This document shows, piece after piece, positions 23,396 through 29,651 of a DNA stretch of 33,163 bases. The stretch's first letter is position 1. Every line of letters starts with the position of its first letter. A program made the translations under genes and the position numbers. Location: NCBI RefSeq assembly GCF_016654115.1, contig NZ_JAEQAZ010000096.1, positions 1-33,163 on the forward strand. The letters run 5' to 3'. The notes beneath the pieces are model-generated. The model did not search any database. It worked only from the letters and a program-made list of their open reading frames with translations, and had not been told where the DNA came from. Source of the stretch: Streptomyces sp. MBT53. Its GTDB lineage: Bacteria; Actinomycetota; Actinomycetes; Streptomycetales; Streptomycetaceae.

Positions 23396-24013
23396 TCAGG
23401 CTGCCCCGGTGCCGCCGCCGCCCGGCATACCTGCGGCCGTGGGCATGATGTCGTCGATGAGGCCGTACTCCTTGGCCTCGATCGGGTCGAACCAGCGGTC
23501 GCGGTCCGAGTCGCGGGTGACCTGCTCGACCGTCTGGCCGGTGTGGAAGGAGGTCAGCTCCGCCATGCGCCGCTTGGTGTGCAGCAGCCGCTCGGCGTGG
23601 ATCTTGATGTCCGACGCGGAACCGGCGAGGCCGGCCGAGGGCTGGTGGATCAGGATCTCGGCGTTCGGCAGCGCGAAGCGCTTGCCGGGGGTGCCGGCGC
23701 TGAGCAGGAACTGGCCCATCGAGGCCGCCATGCCCATGGCGATGGTCACCACGTCGTTCTTGATGTACTGCATGGTGTCGTAGATCGCCATGCCGGCCGT
23801 GATGGAGCCACCGGGGCTGTTGATGTAGAGAAAGATGTCCTTGTCCGGGTCGGAGGCAAGGAGGAGGAGCTGTGCGGTGATCTTGTTCGCGATGTCGTCG
23901 TCGACCGCCTGGCCGAGGAAGATGATCCGCTCACCGAGCAGTCGGTTGTAGACCTGGTCGCCGAGGCCACCGAAAGAGGGCTCGCCGGCGGCTGTAGGCA
24001 TCAGATTCGTCAC
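23396..24013 (-). CDS. clpP1: ATP-dependent Clp protease proteolytic subunit 1
   Basis: 205 residues from a GTG with AGGTGG 5 nt upstream. The catalytic triad is Ser98 (GMAASMGQFLL), His123 (EILIHQPSAG) and Asp172 (RDSDRDRW), with the same spacing as E. coli ClpP. The LYINSPGGSITAGMAIYDTM strand is intact. A Gly/Ala-rich tail (GMPGGGGTGAA) is normal for Streptomyces copies. It is first in the clpP1-clpP2 operon, and a sequence matching the ClgR activator motif lies 135 nt upstream, so expression probably rises when ClgR accumulates. Confidence 0.96.
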   Translation of the reverse strand: MTNLMPTAAGEPSFGGLGDQVYNRLLGERIIFLGQAVDDDIANKITAQLLLLASDPDKDIFLYINSPGGSITAGMAIYDTMQYIKNDVVTIAMGMAASMGQFLLSAGTPGKRFALPNAEILIHQPSAGLAGSASDIKIHAERLLHTKRRMAELTSFHTGQTVEQVTRDSDRDRWFDPIEAKEYGLIDDIMPTAAGMPGGGGTGAA

Positions 24014-24147
24014 GTATCCACCTGCTCGTCTTTACGACGGCGCCGGGCCGTCTCACGTGTACTGCCGGGGGCAACGGGGACTCCCCTGCCCTCGTATTCA
24101 TGGACCCTAACGCGCGGGTCCCTTCGGAGAATCCCGCAAAGGGAACT

Positions 24148-24161
24148 GTTCGCTGTCAGCG
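24148..24161 (-). promoter_or_regulatory. ClgR operator upstream of clpP1
   Basis: The stretch reads GTTCGC, five bases (TGTCA), GCG, which fits the GTTCGC-N5-GCG motif I recall for ClgR, the activator of clp and lon genes in actinobacteria. Its centre CGCTGTCAGCG is palindromic. It is about 135 nt upstream of the clpP1 start, inside the intergenic region that must hold the operon promoter. I could not assign the -10 box. Confidence 0.7.
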
Positions 24162-24194
24162 CATGTACCGCACTGGTGAGACCCCGGGTAAGGG

Positions 24195-24230
24195 CAGGGG
24201 CCCCGGGGTGCGATGTCCCCGGGGCCCCTG
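24195..24230 (-). terminator. Terminator downstream of tig
   Basis: CAGGGGCCCCGGGG (24195-24208) and CCCCGGGGCCCCTG (24217-24230) form a perfect 14-bp stem with an 8-nt loop, 20 nt after the tig stop. It separates tig from the clpP1 promoter region, so clpP1-clpP2 is its own unit. Confidence 0.8.
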
Positions 24231-24250
24231 TGTGCCTGTGTGTGCCGTGC

Positions 24251-25630
24251 CTACGCCTCGGCGGGCTCCTCGGCGGCCTCGACGGTCTCGACCGTCTCGG
24301 TGGCCGTCTCGTCCTCGTCCTCGTCGTCCAGGTCGACGATCTCGCCGTTGGTGTCCTTCACGGTGGCGGCCTCGACCACGACGGCCAGGGCCTTGCCGCG
24401 GGCCACCTCGCCGACCAGGAGCGGAACCTGACCGCCCTCGACGACCGCCTGGGCGAACTGGTCGGGGGACATGCCGGAGGAGGCCGCGCGCCGCATGAGG
24501 TGCTCGGTGAGCTCCTCCTGGTTGACGTTCAGCTTCTCCTTGTTGACGAGCTCGTCGAGGACGAACTGCGTCTTGATGCCCTTGACCGCGGCTTCCTTGG
24601 TCTCGGCGTCGAACTCCTCGGCCGTCTTGCCCTGGATCTCGAGGTACTTCTCGAGGTCGAGGCCCATCTGGCCGAGCTGGTGGTGCTCCAGGTTGTGCTT
24701 GCGGGTGTTGATCTCGTCCTCGAGGAGCTTCTCGGGGACGGGCACCTCGACGAGCTCCAGCAGCTTGTCCAGGACGCGCTCCTGGGCCTGCGTGGCCTGG
24801 TCGTACTGCTTCATGTTCTCGAGGCGCTTGCGGCTGTCGGCGCGCAGCTCCTCCAGAGTGTCGAACTCGGAGGCGAGCTGGGCGAACTCGTCGTCCAGGG
24901 CCGGGAGTTCACGGGCGGCGACCTGGCTCACCTTGACGGTGACCTGGGCCTCCTGGCCGGCCGCGGAGCCGCCCTTGAGCTCGGAGGCGAAGGTGGCCTC
25001 GCCACCGGCCTCCAGGCCGGTCACGGCCTCGTCGATGCCCTCGAGGAGCTCGCCGGAGCCGATGGTGTACGAGACGCCCTCGGCGACCCCGTCCTCCAGG
25101 ACCTCGCCGTCGACCTTGGCCTCCAGGTCGAGGGTGACGACGTCACCGTCGACGGCGGCGCGCTCGACCGGGGAGGTCGAGGCGAAGCGCTCGCGGAGCT
25201 GCTCGACGGACTTGTCGATGTCCTCTTCGCTGACCTCGACGGCGTCGACCTCGACCTCGATGCCCGAGTAGTCCGGGATCTCGATGGTCGGGCGGATGTC
25301 GACCTCGGCGGTGAAGTTCAGCGTCTCGCCGTCCTTCAGCTCCGTGATGTCGACCTCGGGCTGGCCGAGCGGGTTGAGCTCCGCCTCGTTGACCGCCTCG
25401 GTGTAGAACTTCGGGAGCGCGTCGTTGACCGCCTCCTCCAGCACCGCACCGCGGCCGAACCGCTGGTCGATGACGCGCGCCGGGATCTTGCCCTTCCGGA
25501 AGCCCTTCACCGTGACCTGCTGGTTGATCTTCTTGTACGCCGCGTCGAGGCTGTCCTTGAGCTCCTCGAAGGGCACCTCGATGCTGAGCCGAACCCGGGT
25601 CGGGTTCAGGGTCTCCACGGCGCTCTTCAC
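24251..25630 (-). CDS. tig: Trigger factor (ribosome-associated chaperone and prolyl isomerase)
   Basis: 459 residues. It binds at the ribosome exit tunnel and helps nascent proteins fold. The ribosome-binding signature is GFRKGKIP near residue 44. The FKBP-type isomerase domain spans about 150-240 (VTLDLEAKVDGEVLEDGVAE, YTIGSGELLEGIDEAVTG). The long helical C-terminal arms follow. The last 35 residues are very acidic (DLDDEDEDETATETVETVEA), as in other Streptomyces. It starts at a GTG with AAGGAG 8 nt upstream. A promoter candidate (TTGGGG, 17 nt, TACTAT) lies about 115 nt upstream, downstream of tRNA-Pro. Confidence 0.96.
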   Translation of the reverse strand: MKSAVETLNPTRVRLSIEVPFEELKDSLDAAYKKINQQVTVKGFRKGKIPARVIDQRFGRGAVLEEAVNDALPKFYTEAVNEAELNPLGQPEVDITELKDGETLNFTAEVDIRPTIEIPDYSGIEVEVDAVEVSEEDIDKSVEQLRERFASTSPVERAAVDGDVVTLDLEAKVDGEVLEDGVAEGVSYTIGSGELLEGIDEAVTGLEAGGEATFASELKGGSAAGQEAQVTVKVSQVAARELPALDDEFAQLASEFDTLEELRADSRKRLENMKQYDQATQAQERVLDKLLELVEVPVPEKLLEDEINTRKHNLEHHQLGQMGLDLEKYLEIQGKTAEEFDAETKEAAVKGIKTQFVLDELVNKEKLNVNQEELTEHLMRRAASSGMSPDQFAQAVVEGGQVPLLVGEVARGKALAVVVEAATVKDTNGEIVDLDDEDEDETATETVETVEAAEEPAEA

Positions 25631-25743
25631 GGTTCGGTCTCCTTGGGGGCTGACTTCTTGGGTTGCGGACCCAGACAGGTCCGGCGGTTTCTGGTCGCCC
25701 GGAGGACTTCAGAGTGTGAGAGACACACGGGCGCGCAGCTTGC

Positions 25744-25772
25744 ATAGTAGCCGCAGCGGCTGGACGCCCCAA
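25744..25772 (-). promoter_or_regulatory. Candidate tig promoter
   Basis: On the minus strand TTGGGG (25772-25767) and TACTAT (25749-25744) are 17 nt apart. This would give a leader of roughly 110 nt before the tig GTG. The tRNA-Pro gene lies just upstream. Confidence 0.5.
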
Positions 25773-25824
25773 AAGGCGATCGCGCGAGGTACTGGTGTGG
25801 TACCGGTCCCGGAGGTCCGGCACG

Positions 25825-25901
25825 TGGTCGGGGTGGCGGGATTTGAACCCACGGCCTTCCGCTCCCAAAGCGGACGCGCTACCAAGCTGCGCCACACCCC
25901 G
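25825..25901 (-). tRNA. tRNA-Pro (anticodon TGG)
   Basis: The minus strand gives a full cloverleaf. The acceptor is CGGGGTG/CACCCCG, the D arm contains GGCGCAGCTTGGTAGCGC and the anticodon stem is CCGCT/AGCGG with loop TTTGGGA. The T arm contains GGTTCAAATCC, the discriminator is A and CCA is encoded. The anticodon TGG reads proline codons. It is oriented like tig, which starts about 195 nt downstream. Confidence 0.97.
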
Positions 25902-26077
25902 TCTGGTGCGACACGTAGGGTACATGGCCGCAGGCAGTGGAGCCGCCGCATTTCACGAGCGCAGGGGTGCGGGGCGAGCCGAAGGGCGGGGCACGGAAAA
26001 GGCGGTGTGCGCCGAGGGCACCCGACCCGCTACGATGCCTTCTGTGCCGCGGTCGTCTGACCTGCGGCGCGTCATGT

Positions 26078-26148
26078 GCGGGCGTAGCTCAATGGTAGAG
26101 CACTAGTCTTCCAAACTAGCTACGCGGGTTCGATTCCCGTCGCCCGCT
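26078..26148 (+). tRNA. tRNA-Gly (anticodon TCC)
   Basis: Acceptor GCGGGCG/CGCCCGC, D arm GCTCAATGGTAGAGC, anticodon stem CTAGT/ACTAG with loop CTTCCAA, T arm GCGGGTTCGATTCCCGT, discriminator T and no encoded CCA. The anticodon TCC reads glycine codons. A perfect 40-base palindrome follows 11 nt downstream as terminator. A degenerate copy of its 3' half lies 1.2 kb away at 27283-27320. Confidence 0.97.
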
Positions 26149-26158
26149 CTGAAACGCC

Positions 26159-26198
26159 GAAGGCCCAGGGGCAGTGAATTCACTGCCCCTGGGCCTTC
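26159..26198 (+). terminator. Perfect palindromic terminator after tRNA-Gly
   Basis: GAAGGCCCAGGGGCAGTGAA (26159-26178) is followed directly by its exact reverse complement (26179-26198), a 40-base palindrome centred on GAATTC. As RNA it forms a very stable hairpin 10 nt after the tRNA. Confidence 0.85.
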
Positions 26199-26664
26199 GC
26201 TCGATTTCCGGGCTGTTCAGCCCTGTGTGTCCCCCGCGTGCCCCTTGGGCTCACGGCAAGGGCGTTGCTCGTGTCTCGACAGGGGTATGGAGTGGAGCGG
26301 ACGCCAGCCGCACCCTGAGCCGATCGAGCCTGGCGCCGGCGATCCGTTCCCCCAGCAACGCCCTTCCGCCACGAGTCACTGTCATCGCTCTGCCGGTGGC
26401 CACGGCCCGGATTCGAACCGGGGTTTCCGCATCGGGGCGAACCCGAGTGCGACGTCTTGGGCCGCTAAAACGACTCATGGCCAGGCGGATCGTAGTGACT
26501 CGGAGACCGGCGAGCCCACCTCCTTGTGCGGCATGACGCCTCGGCGTGCCCGGCCGAGGTCGAACCCGTCACACCGCCTGGATGGACATCTTTGCGCCTG
26601 ATCGTCAAATGAGGCCAAATCGCGCCCTACTGAGATTTGGTCAGATTCGCTCACACTCGAACAC
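26199..26664. other. Gene-free stretch between tRNA-Gly and the DUF6083 gene
   Basis: No convincing protein gene is present. The open frames here are short and lack homology. It holds a 12-base inverted repeat, AAGGGCGTTGCT (26258-26269) and AGCAACGCCCTT (26354-26365), with 84 nt between the arms, and the tRNA-like sequence at 26397-26482. Composition becomes more A+T-rich after about 26580 (CAAATGAGGCCAAATCGC, TGAGATTTGGTCAGATTCG), where the promoter of the DUF6083 gene is expected. Confidence 0.5.
26397..26482 (-). pseudogene. tRNA-like sequence with an enlarged anticodon loop
   Basis: The minus strand folds like a tRNA of 86 nt. The acceptor is GGCCATG/CGTGGCC with one G-U pair and discriminator A. 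The D arm is CGTT-TTAGCGGCCCAA-GACG and the anticodon stem TCGCA/TGCGG. The variable loop is AAAC and the T arm is CCCGG-TTCGAAT-CCGGG. Two features are abnormal. One extra base separates the T stem from the acceptor. The anticodon loop has 16 nt instead of 7 and contains its own TCGGG/CCCGA hairpin, so no normal anticodon is presented. It resembles the Glu/Gln/Asp type of D arm. I call it a likely tRNA pseudogene or relic of a mobile element's tRNA. A functional unusual tRNA-like RNA is not excluded. Confidence 0.5.
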
Positions 26665-27120
26665 ATGGGGGCGATTCGGGATCGTGACCAGCCGGCATGC
26701 CATCGCTGCGGGGAGAACAGCCCCAGCGTGCGCGAGCGCGGACGGTTCGGCTTCATGGCGAGCTACTGCGAGGGATGCTGGAACACCTACGCCAACGAGA
26801 TGGCCGAAGCCGACGGGGCCACGGCCCCGCCCGGACCGGACCCCGGCCCCGAGGACATGTCCTGGATCGAGCCGCCACGCTGCCCGGAATGCGGCGCCTC
26901 GGTTCGCGTGTACCCGACCACCTACGACCGGTGGGTCAGCCTCGCGATGGTGGAGTTGCCCGCGAAAGACGTCCCGGCGGCCTTCAGGTGGCGTTTGACG
27001 AGGGTTCCGGATCGATCCCCCGTCCCCACGGATCTCGTGGCCGTACGGGTCCGCGGAATCGATCCGCTACCGAGCGAACCCGTCGTGCCGGCTCACCGCA
27101 TGCTGTGCGTCCCCGAGTGA
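26665..27120 (+). CDS. DUF6083-type zinc-ribbon protein
   Basis: 151 residues. An N-terminal CHRCG and a later YCEGC give two Cys pairs. A central CPECGASVRVYPTTYDRWVS begins the second, more conserved part, followed by AMVELPAKDVPAAFRWRL and a C-terminal AHRMLCVPE. The order of a Cys pair, a Tyr/Thr segment, Pro-Ala and Arg-Trp is what I know from DUF6083 proteins, numerous in Streptomyces and often in accessory or mobile DNA. The function is unknown, and the Cys pairs probably hold zinc. No Shine-Dalgarno is visible before the ATG. The gene lies between tRNA-Gly and a degenerate copy of its 3' half, so it may be cargo of an old integration. Confidence 0.75.
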   Translation: MGAIRDRDQPACHRCGENSPSVRERGRFGFMASYCEGCWNTYANEMAEADGATAPPGPDPGPEDMSWIEPPRCPECGASVRVYPTTYDRWVSLAMVELPAKDVPAAFRWRLTRVPDRSPVPTDLVAVRVRGIDPLPSEPVVPAHRMLCVPE

Positions 27121-27282
27121 GCCGAGCCACAGATCGCACGGCAGCGGGCAGGAGGCCGGGGCCGTGTCCTCCGCGCGCCCGATCGAGCGGCGACCGGCGG
27201 GGAGCAGCGGCGAACGCCGGCGACCGACCCGGGAACCGACAGGTCGATGTCTCGCCGGCTCAGCCCCGGTCCGCATACGCCA

Positions 27283-27320
27283 TCTTCCGAACTGGCTGCG
27301 CGAGTTGGAATCCCGGCGCC
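27283..27320 (+). repeat. Degenerate copy of the tRNA-Gly 3' half (attachment-site-like)
   Basis: Over 38 aligned bases without gaps, 31 are identical to 26107-26144 of tRNA-Gly (anticodon loop to the acceptor 3' strand), starting TCTTCC in both. No matching 5' half precedes it. A 3'-half tRNA duplicate in the same orientation is the usual mark left by integrases that use tRNA genes. The copy no longer forms a good T stem, so it is old. Confidence 0.6.
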
Positions 27321-27349
27321 AGGAACGCGCGGTCCGGTGTCCCGGCCGG

Positions 27350-27550
27350 TCAGGGCAGGCGGCGGAGCCAGAGCGTGGCGAGGCCGTAGGCGACGGCGGC
27401 CACGGTGAGGCCGGTGAGTGTCGTGGCCCGGTATGCCCAGTCGGGCAGCGCGTGCCGGAAATAGCCGAACGTGGCGTCGCGAGTGAGCAGGAACGCGGCG
27501 ACGGCCGCGAACATGGCGCCCGCCGACTGTCTCGTGGAGCGGTGACGCAT
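27350..27550 (-). CDS. Tiny membrane protein, coupled partner of the 64-residue protein
   Basis: 66 residues with two hydrophobic segments, AGAMFAAVAAFLLT and TTLTGLTVAAVAYGLATLWL, separated by RDATFGYFRHALPDWAYRA, and a basic end (RRLP). The ATG shares one base with the TGA of the upstream 64-residue gene (TGATG), so it is translated by coupling and the two products probably act together. The family is not recognised. The second helix with Arg at its end suggests a two-helix hairpin. Codon use is normal. Confidence 0.6.
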   Translation of the reverse strand: MRHRSTRQSAGAMFAAVAAFLLTRDATFGYFRHALPDWAYRATTLTGLTVAAVAYGLATLWLRRLP

Positions 27551-27744
27551 CAGAAGCTGATCTGGTTGATCGTCTCCGCTATCGAGTTCAGGAACCGGTT
27601 GATGGACGGTGCCATGCCGGTCGAGGCGAGGAAGAAGCCGAAGAGGATGGCGACTATGGCTGGGCCCGCCTTGATCGATCCCCCTCGGATCAACACCACC
27701 AGGATGATCGCCAACAGCAGCACCACAGACAGTGAAATGGCCAC
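27550..27744 (-). CDS. Tiny membrane protein, first gene of a coupled pair
   Basis: 64 residues starting at a GTG. It has two hydrophobic stretches, LSVVLLLAIILVVLI and AIVAILFGFFLASTG, joined by RGGSIKAGP. The C-terminal MAPSINRFLNSIAETINQIS is amphipathic. The pattern recalls small conserved actinobacterial proteins, some found in integrative elements next to transfer genes, but I cannot name it. No Shine-Dalgarno is obvious, and GAGGGTGTG lies about 9 nt upstream. Its stop overlaps the next start by one base. Confidence 0.65.
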   Translation of the reverse strand: MAISLSVVLLLAIILVVLIRGGSIKAGPAIVAILFGFFLASTGMAPSINRFLNSIAETINQISF

Positions 27745-27993
27745 AACTGATCACACACCCTCGGTCGGTCCGCTCTCCCGGCCCGGGGACGCGACCCCGC
27801 GCACCCCGCCAGAACCATCGTGCCACCAACCCGGCCCACCTATGCGGCGGGTGACGCATCGTTGGTCGCAAAGGTTCGGAAGAGAAGCGTTCGCCGCCAG
27901 TTCGAATTATTGGCAGCAGCACACGAACAGGCGTTCCCGACATGACATTTTGCGCCTTTTGTTCGGGATGAATCATGACATCTGAGAAACTTT

Positions 27994-28009
27994 TCGGACG
28001 CGCGTCCGA
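27994..28009. promoter_or_regulatory. 16-base perfect palindrome, possible operator of the acyltransferase gene
   Basis: TCGGACGCGCGTCCGA equals its own reverse complement. It ends 4 nt before the predicted -35 box (28014-28019), a position suited to an activator or repressor dimer. Confidence 0.45.
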
Positions 28010-28013
28010 TGGT

Positions 28014-28043
28014 TTCACTGATTCCCACAGGCAACGCTAGGGT
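28014..28043 (+). promoter_or_regulatory. Predicted leaderless promoter of the acyltransferase gene
   Basis: TTCACT (28014-28019) and TAGGGT (28038-28043) are 18 nt apart. TAGGGT fits the TAGRRT vegetative consensus and ends 7 nt before the ATG at 28051, so the transcript probably begins at the start codon. This supports choosing that ATG. Confidence 0.6.
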
Positions 28044-28050
28044 GCCTCAG

Positions 28051-29199
28051 ATGTTCCACGCTCCCACGCCCTCCGGCCAGAACGAACAGAGCAAAAAGAA
28101 CGAACAGACCGAACAGACCGAACGGCGCGAACAGGCCAGACACCGCGACCCGTTCTTCGACAACGCGAAGTACCTGGCGATCCTGCTGGTCGCCATCGGG
28201 CACTCCTGGGAGCCTCTCAAGGGCGACAACAGGGTGCTTCAGGGCCTGTACATGGTCGTGTACAGCTTCCACATGCCGGCCTTCATCATCATCTCCGGCT
28301 ACTTCTCCCGGAGTTTCGACCTCCGCCCCGACCGCCTGAAGCGGCTCATCACCGGCGTCGCGGTGCCGTACGTCGTCTTCGAGATCGCCTACTCGCTCTT
28401 CAGCCGGTACGCGAACGACGACCCGCACCAGAAGATCACCCTCCTCGACCCGCTGTATCTCACCTGGTTCCTCTGCGCGTTGTTCATCTGGCGGCTGACC
28501 ACCCCGATCTGGAAACTGGTCCGCCACCCGCTGCCGTTCGCGCTCGGCATCGCCATGCTCGCCTCCTGCACCCCGGACATGACCGACGACTTCGATCTGC
28601 AGCGGCTGGCGCAGTTCCTGCCGTACTTCGTGCTCGGTCTGGTGCTGCGGCCCGAGCACTTCCAGTGGGTGCGCCGGCGTGCGGTGCGCGTGCTGGCGGT
28701 GCCGGTGTTCGCCGGTGCCGCGCTGTTCGGCTGGTGGGCGGTGCCGCGGATGAACGCCGGCTGGTTCTACCACCACGACTCCGCGCAGGAGTTCGGCGCG
28801 CCCTGGTGGGCCGGGCCGGTGATGACGCTCCTGATGTTCGGCTGCTCGCTGCTGCTGACGGCCGGCTTCTACTCCTGGGTGCCGAGCCGGAAGACCTGGT
28901 TCACGGCGCTCGGCGCGGGAACGCTGTACGGCTATCTGCTGCACGGGTTCCTGGTCAAGGGCGCCGGTTACGCGGGCCTGTTCCACCACACCTGGCTGCA
29001 CCGGCCGTACGGTGTGCTCCTCGTGAGCGCCCTCGCGGCCACCGCCGTCACCCTGCTGTGCACCCCGCCCGTACGACGGGTGTTCCGCTTCGCGGTCGAG
29101 CCGCGCATGGAGTGGGCGTTCCGGCGCGACGCGGCCGAACTGGCCCGCGACCGGGCGCGGTTCGCGCAGCCTGTCGTGCGCGAGAAGGTCAACGCCTAG
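28051..29199 (+). CDS. Acyltransferase family 3 membrane protein
   Basis: 382 residues from the ATG at 28051, which has a TAGGGT box 7 nt upstream. An in-frame ATG at 28009 lies upstream of this -10 and is unlikely. Residues 1-30 are a hydrophilic Glu/Gln/Thr/Lys repeat (NEQSKKNEQTEQTERREQ). About ten membrane segments follow. The family hallmarks are DPFFDNAKYLAILLVAIGHS (the conserved His), YSFHMPAFIIISGYFS and, later, LYGYLLHGFLV. Such enzymes (Acyl_transf_3, related to fucose 4-O-acetylases) O-acetylate sugars or antibiotics in the envelope, but the substrate here is unknown. It stands as a single gene convergent with the HD-domain gene. Confidence 0.9.
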   Translation: MFHAPTPSGQNEQSKKNEQTEQTERREQARHRDPFFDNAKYLAILLVAIGHSWEPLKGDNRVLQGLYMVVYSFHMPAFIIISGYFSRSFDLRPDRLKRLITGVAVPYVVFEIAYSLFSRYANDDPHQKITLLDPLYLTWFLCALFIWRLTTPIWKLVRHPLPFALGIAMLASCTPDMTDDFDLQRLAQFLPYFVLGLVLRPEHFQWVRRRAVRVLAVPVFAGAALFGWWAVPRMNAGWFYHHDSAQEFGAPWWAGPVMTLLMFGCSLLLTAGFYSWVPSRKTWFTALGAGTLYGYLLHGFLVKGAGYAGLFHHTWLHRPYGVLLVSALAATAVTLLCTPPVRRVFRFAVEPRMEWAFRRDAAELARDRARFAQPVVREKVNA

Positions 29200-29651
29200 T
29201 CGGAGACGCCGAGTCCGAGAAGTGCGCGCATCCGCGCGTACTTCTCGGTCAGTCGTGCGCGGGTCGCCTCGTCGAGGACGGCGAGGCGGGCCGGGTCCGC
29301 GTTGTGGGCCAGGTCCGCTTCCTTGACGAGGAGCGCGCCGGGGGTCGCGAGCACGCGCCCGGCGTACGCCTCCGGGCTCTCCCCCGCCCGCTTGGTGACC
29401 GCGAGCACGATGTCCTTCGTCCGACGGCTCAACTCGGCCTCGCGCAGCCACCGTTCGCTGAGCGCGTCGTCCTCGACGGAGTCGTGCAGCCAGGCCGCCG
29501 CGATCTGTTCCGCGTCCCCGCCCCGCACCCGCACACCCTCCGCCACGGCCCTCAGGTGCTCGGCGTAGGGGCGGCCCGCCTTGTCGGTCTGGCCCTCGTG
29601 CGCGGCGCGGGCGATGGCCTCGACCTCGGCAAGGGTCAGCGGCCCGCTCAC
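29196..29651 (-). CDS. HD-domain hydrolase related to the SpoT/RelA hydrolase domain
   Basis: 151 residues. Candidate metal and substrate residues are His18 (AAHEGQTDKAGRPYAEH, with His32), His56-Asp57 (WLHDSVEDD) and Asp113-x2-His116-Asn117 (KEADLAHNADP). The arrangement AH-x2-Q-x2-K-x-G-x-PY-x2-H and HDxxED matches the (p)ppGpp hydrolase half of RelA/SpoT proteins, without a synthetase half. It could be a small alarmone or nucleotide pyrophosphate hydrolase. The ATG overlaps the stop of the SpoIIE-type phosphatase (ATGA), so both are made together. Its stop overlaps the 3' end of the convergent acyltransferase gene by 4 nt. Confidence 0.85.
   Translation of the reverse strand: MSGPLTLAEVEAIARAAHEGQTDKAGRPYAEHLRAVAEGVRVRGGDAEQIAAAWLHDSVEDDALSERWLREAELSRRTKDIVLAVTKRAGESPEAYAGRVLATPGALLVKEADLAHNADPARLAVLDEATRARLTEKYARMRALLGLGVSD

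Larger units (their letters stand above)
27745..28050. other. Divergent intergenic region upstream of the acyltransferase gene
   Basis: Holds the promoter of the coupled small genes on the minus strand, not resolved, and that of the acyltransferase on the plus strand. A+T content is high for the genome at 27900-27995. It includes TCCCGA (27935-27940) and TCGGGA (27963-27968) as an inverted repeat, two copies of CATGACAT, and a 16-base palindrome at 27994-28009. Confidence 0.5.

Noticed and set aside
26251..26478. 75-codon minus-strand frame upstream of the tRNA-like element
   Set aside because: It overlaps the tRNA-like sequence, is Arg-rich without any motif, and has no start signal.
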